Below are positions 61,302-64,000 of a DNA stretch of 64,000 bases, piece by piece. The translations under genes and the position numbers were made by a program. Below the pieces are notes generated by a model. It did no database searches and had not been told where the DNA came from. It saw only the letters and a program-made list of their open reading frames with translations. Origin of the DNA: JAMHWF01 sp035911095 (GTDB lineage: Bacteria > Pseudomonadota > Gammaproteobacteria > Burkholderiales > Burkholderiaceae_C); contig JAMHWF010000077.1 of NCBI GenBank assembly GCA_035911095.1, forward strand, positions 306,415 to 370,414. The letters are read 5' to 3'. Numbering within the stretch: the stretch's first letter is position 1; each line of letters begins with the position of its first letter.

Positions 61302-62422
61302 GCCTCGGTCCCTTTGCCGATTCGCGCTCGCTGTCGCTGGGTGTCGAGCTCGAGCTGCAGATCGTGAATCTGCACGACTACGACCTCTCGCCTTCGGCGG
61401 TCGACCTGCTGCGCCTGGTCAACAAGCGCAAGCTGCCGGGCAAGGTGATGCCGGAGATGACCGACAGCATGATCGAGATCGCGACCGGGGTGTGCAACGG
61501 CCACCAGGACGCGCTCGCACAGCTGCTCGAGTTGCGCCAGCACCTGGTCGAGTCCGCCGAGATGCTCAACGTCGGCCTGAGCGGCGGCGGCACGCATCCG
61601 TTCCAGGACTGGAGCCAGCAGCGCATCTTCAACGCGCCGCGCTTCAACCAGCTGTCCGAGCTGTACGGCTACCTGTCGAAGCAGTTCACCGTCTTCGGCC
61701 AGCACGTGCACGTGGGCTGCCCGGGGCCGGACCAGGCGCTGGTGCTCCTGCACGGGCTGACGCGCTTCATCCCCCACCTGATCGCGCTGTCGGCCTCGTC
61801 GCCGTTCGTGCAGGGCATCGACACCGGCTTCCACTCGGCGCGGCTGAACTCGGTGTTCGCGTTCCCGCTCTCCGGGCGGGCACCGTTCCTGCTCCGCTGG
61901 GAAGACTTCGAGGCCTACTTCGCCAAGATGACACACACCGGCGTGGTCAAGAGCATGAAGGACTTCTATTGGGACATTCGTCCCAAGCCCGAATACGGGA
62001 CGATCGAGGTGCGCGTGATGGACACGCCGCTGACGATCGAGAAGGCTGCGGCTCTCGGCGGACTGATCCAGTGCCTGGCGCGCTGGCTGCGCGTCGAGCG
62101 CCCCTTCGAGCCGGCCGAGGACGACGGCCTGCCCTACACCTTCAACCGTTTCCAGGCCTGCCGCTTCGGGCTCGACGGCACCTTCGTCGACCCCAAGACC
62201 GGCGAGCACCGCACGCTGCGCGACGACATCCGCACCACGCTCGACGCGCTCGAGATCCACGCGATGGAGCTGCGCGCCGAGGGCGCGATCACGCTGATCC
62301 GCGACGAGCTGAACGGCAACGGCAACGACGCGACCTGGGTGCGCGGCGTCTACGACCGCGAGCGCCTGCTGCCGGAGGTGGTGCGCCAGCAGTGCGAGCG
62401 CTGGGGGGGTCGTCTGGGGTGA
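61298..62422 (+). CDS. Glutamate-cysteine ligase 2 family (YbdK-like carboxylate-amine ligase)
   Basis: A 374-residue enzyme of the GCS2 family. Near the N-terminus LSLGVELELQIVNLHDYDLSP gives ATP/metal-binding Glu residues. Then MPEMTDSMIEIATGVCNGH, GGTHPFQDWSQQRI, GQHVHVGCPGPDQAL and YGTIEVRVMDTPLTIEKAAALGG. The family ligates glutamate to an amine; E. coli YbdK makes gamma-Glu-Cys weakly. Its ATG sits in the stop of the 16-residue leader with GGAGG upstream. It overlaps the amidotransferase gene by four bases, so product and hydrolase may act in one pathway. Confidence 0.92.
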   Translation: MSLGPFADSRSLSLGVELELQIVNLHDYDLSPSAVDLLRLVNKRKLPGKVMPEMTDSMIEIATGVCNGHQDALAQLLELRQHLVESAEMLNVGLSGGGTHPFQDWSQQRIFNAPRFNQLSELYGYLSKQFTVFGQHVHVGCPGPDQALVLLHGLTRFIPHLIALSASSPFVQGIDTGFHSARLNSVFAFPLSGRAPFLLRWEDFEAYFAKMTHTGVVKSMKDFYWDIRPKPEYGTIEVRVMDTPLTIEKAAALGGLIQCLARWLRVERPFEPAEDDGLPYTFNRFQACRFGLDGTFVDPKTGEHRTLRDDIRTTLDALEIHAMELRAEGAITLIRDELNGNGNDATWVRGVYDRERLLPEVVRQQCERWGGRLG

Positions 62423-63243
62423 CGAGCCCGCGCCCGTTGCGGATCGGCCTGTCGGCCCGGCTGATGCACACGCCGCCGGCCGAACTCGGCTTTCGCAACA
62501 AGACGCTGCAGTACCTTGAGCAGTCGATCGCGCACTGGATCATGGGCCACGGCGCGCTGGCCTTCATGCTGCCCACGCTCGGCTTCGACGCCGAGATCTC
62601 GCGCCGCAAGGTCTCGGTGAGCCACTGCGTGGAGGCGCTCGACGGCCTGGTGCTGCAGGGCGGCGCCGACGTCAGCCCGGCCACCTACGGCCAGCAGCCG
62701 CTTCGCCCCGAGTGGTCGGGTGACACGGTGCGCGACCGCTACGAGATCGAGCTGCTCGACGGCTTCCTGGCCCACGGCAAGCCGGTGCTCGGCATCTGCC
62801 GCGGCTCGCAGCTGATCAACGTCGCCTTCGGCGGCAGCCTCTACCAGGACATCCAGCTGCTGCGCGAGGGCGCCCACGCCCACGTCGACCCGGTGCTCTA
62901 CGACCAGCTGGCGCACGAGCTGCGGTTCGAGCCCGGCTCGCGCCTGGCGCAGATCTACGACGGGCTCGAGGGCGGGCGCGTCAACAGCATCCACCACCAG
63001 GCGGTCGACCGGCTCGGCGCCGACCTGACGGTCGAGGCGCGCTCGGCCGAGGACGGGGTGGTCGAGTCGATCCGCGCCCGCGGGTCGCTGTTCGTCGCGG
63101 GTGTCCAGTGGCATCCGGAGTTCCACTACCTCGACTCGAAGCTGCTGCCGGGCGAGCCGCTGATGCGCGCCTTCCTGGCCGCGGCCGAGACGGCGCGCCA
63201 GGACACGCCGGAAGAGGTCCGGCTCCAGCCCTCGGCCCGCTGA
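62419..63243 (+). CDS. Class I glutamine amidotransferase / gamma-glutamyl hydrolase (peptidase C26)
   Basis: A 274-residue protein. The catalytic triad is complete: nucleophile Cys127 in GICRGSQLINVAFGG, and His232/Glu234 in VQWHPE. LVLQGGADVSPATYG is the PuuD-type oxyanion-side loop. Such proteins hydrolyse gamma-glutamyl amides such as gamma-Glu-GABA. GTG start overlaps the gcs2 stop (GTGA). The adjacent GCS2 ligase suggests a gamma-glutamylation and deglutamylation pair on an unknown amine. Confidence 0.92.
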   Translation: MTSPRPLRIGLSARLMHTPPAELGFRNKTLQYLEQSIAHWIMGHGALAFMLPTLGFDAEISRRKVSVSHCVEALDGLVLQGGADVSPATYGQQPLRPEWSGDTVRDRYEIELLDGFLAHGKPVLGICRGSQLINVAFGGSLYQDIQLLREGAHAHVDPVLYDQLAHELRFEPGSRLAQIYDGLEGGRVNSIHHQAVDRLGADLTVEARSAEDGVVESIRARGSLFVAGVQWHPEFHYLDSKLLPGEPLMRAFLAAAETARQDTPEEVRLQPSAR

Positions 63244-63286
63244 CGGAGGACGGCCCGCGCGCAGCGCCCGCCGCCGCGACGCAGGT

Positions 63287-63661
63287 TCAGTGGAGCAGGT
63301 CGGGGCGCACGAGCGCGAACTCGGGCACCGGCGCGTCGAAGGACTGGGCCTGCTCGGTCATGCAGGCGAAGCTGCCGTGCATCGTGCCCTGGGGCGTCGC
63401 GATGCGGGTCCAGCTGCTGTACTCGAAGCGTTCGCCCGGCCGCAGCAGCGGCTGGTGGCCGACGACGGCGAGGCCCCGGACTTCCTCGGTATGCCCGTTC
63501 GCGTCGCGGATCACCCAGTGGCGCGCGATCAGCTGCGCGGTCACGTCGCCGCTGTTGACGATCGTGATCGTGTAGGCGAAGGCGTAGACGTCGCGTGCCG
63601 GGTCGGAGCGGTCCGGCAGGAACTGGACGCGGGCCGAGCAGCTGAATTCGGGGTGGTACAT
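63287..63661 (-). CDS. apaG: ApaG domain protein
   Basis: A 124-residue beta-sandwich protein: FAYTITIVNSGDVTAQLIARHWVIRDANGHTEEV, then VVGHQPLLRPGERFEYSSWTRIATPQGTMHGSFACM, and VPEFALVRPDLLH at the end. The E. coli GEGVVG glycine motif reads GLAVVG here. Length is normal. ApaG is linked to Co2+ resistance; its ligand is unclear. Converges with the amidotransferase gene and diverges from rpe. Confidence 0.95.
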   Translation of the reverse strand: MYHPEFSCSARVQFLPDRSDPARDVYAFAYTITIVNSGDVTAQLIARHWVIRDANGHTEEVRGLAVVGHQPLLRPGERFEYSSWTRIATPQGTMHGSFACMTEQAQSFDAPVPEFALVRPDLLH

Positions 63662-63778
63662 GGCGCGAGATTCTAGGAGCCTGCCTTTGGGCTGGGTGCG
63701 CGCCGGCGACCGGCTTGGGCCACACTGCGCGCCCGAGCCCTCCGTCCCATCCGCCGCCCTGCGGCCGCGAGCACCGTC

Positions 63779-64000
63779 TTGAAGCCCGACGTCTACCGTA
63801 TCGCCCCTTCGTTGCTGTCCGCCGACTTCGCCCGCCTGGGCGAGGAGGTGAAGGCGGTCGCCGCCGCCGGCGCCGACTGGATCCACTTCGACGTGATGGA
63901 CAACCACTACGTGCCGAACCTGACCTTCGGCCCGATGGTCTGCCAGGCGCTGCGCCAGCACGCCGTGCATGCCGACGGCCGCAAGCTGCCGATCGACGTG
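63779..64000 (+). CDS. rpe: Ribulose-phosphate 3-epimerase, 5' part
   Basis: The first 74 codons are present; the window ends inside the gene. TTG start gives KPDVYRIAPSLLSADFARLG, then GADWIHFDVMDNHYVPNLTFGP, with the catalytic Asp and metal-ligand His of the TIM barrel. It interconverts ribulose-5-phosphate and xylulose-5-phosphate in the pentose phosphate/Calvin pathways. Divergent from apaG, as in other Burkholderiales. Confidence 0.95.
   Translation, partial: MKPDVYRIAPSLLSADFARLGEEVKAVAAAGADWIHFDVMDNHYVPNLTFGPMVCQALRQHAVHADGRKLPIDV

Overview
The window is chromosomal DNA of a very GC-rich betaproteobacterium, most likely a Burkholderiales member of the Rubrivivax/Leptothrix/Ideonella type. 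This rests on gene content and neighbourhoods (hemE next to priA, apaG divergent from rpe, a fused 1202-residue indolepyruvate oxidoreductase, YbdK-type GCS2) and strong GC bias at third codon positions; the species is an inference. No rRNA, tRNA or CRISPR array was seen.

Layout. 1-5.2 kb: a truncated SGNH-like secreted protein, a lemA/TPM/TPM operon, a Rossmann-fold gene and hemE. 5.2-11.7 kb: an AT-rich spacer with DnaA-box-like words, priA, an AEC transporter, a small hypothetical gene and rep. 11.7-19.7 kb: an accessory island holding a ParDE-type toxin-antitoxin pair, a decayed second copy of the rep 3' end, a Dna2/NAM7-type SF1 helicase gene split by a complete IS66 element (26-bp inverted repeats, 8-bp target duplication), and VapBC. 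19.8-34.8 kb: two paralogous DUF1800-DUF1501 operons on the minus strand. Between them lie a DUF4397 / DUF2946-like / TonB receptor / PepSY operon and a LytS/LytTR two-component system.

35-42 kb: a cytochrome b561 plus three yceI genes, then the indolepyruvate oxidoreductase divergent from an Lrp/AsnC regulator. 42.6-52.9 kb: a double-GGDEF protein with degenerate signatures, ligD, a small flagellar-rod-like protein, arfB, a LysR regulator, a DUF924-kef pair, an SDR and a small secreted protein. 53-64 kb: an astacin-family protease carrying twelve propeller-like repeats, a SelT/W/H-type protein, mltA, a 40-residue membrane protein, a di-haem cytochrome c, a CPA2-type antiporter, a 16-codon leader overlapping gcs2, a class I glutamine amidotransferase, apaG and the start of rpe.

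The most unusual items are the astacin protease, whose catalytic domain appears split by a six-repeat propeller with a second six-repeat block at the C-terminus; the helicase whose reading frame is restored exactly when IS66 and one target copy are removed; the rep 3'-end remnant downstream of the toxin-antitoxin module; and a 180-bp identical tract shared by the two DUF1800 paralogues. All motif calls were made by eye; no alignment, structure prediction or database search was run.
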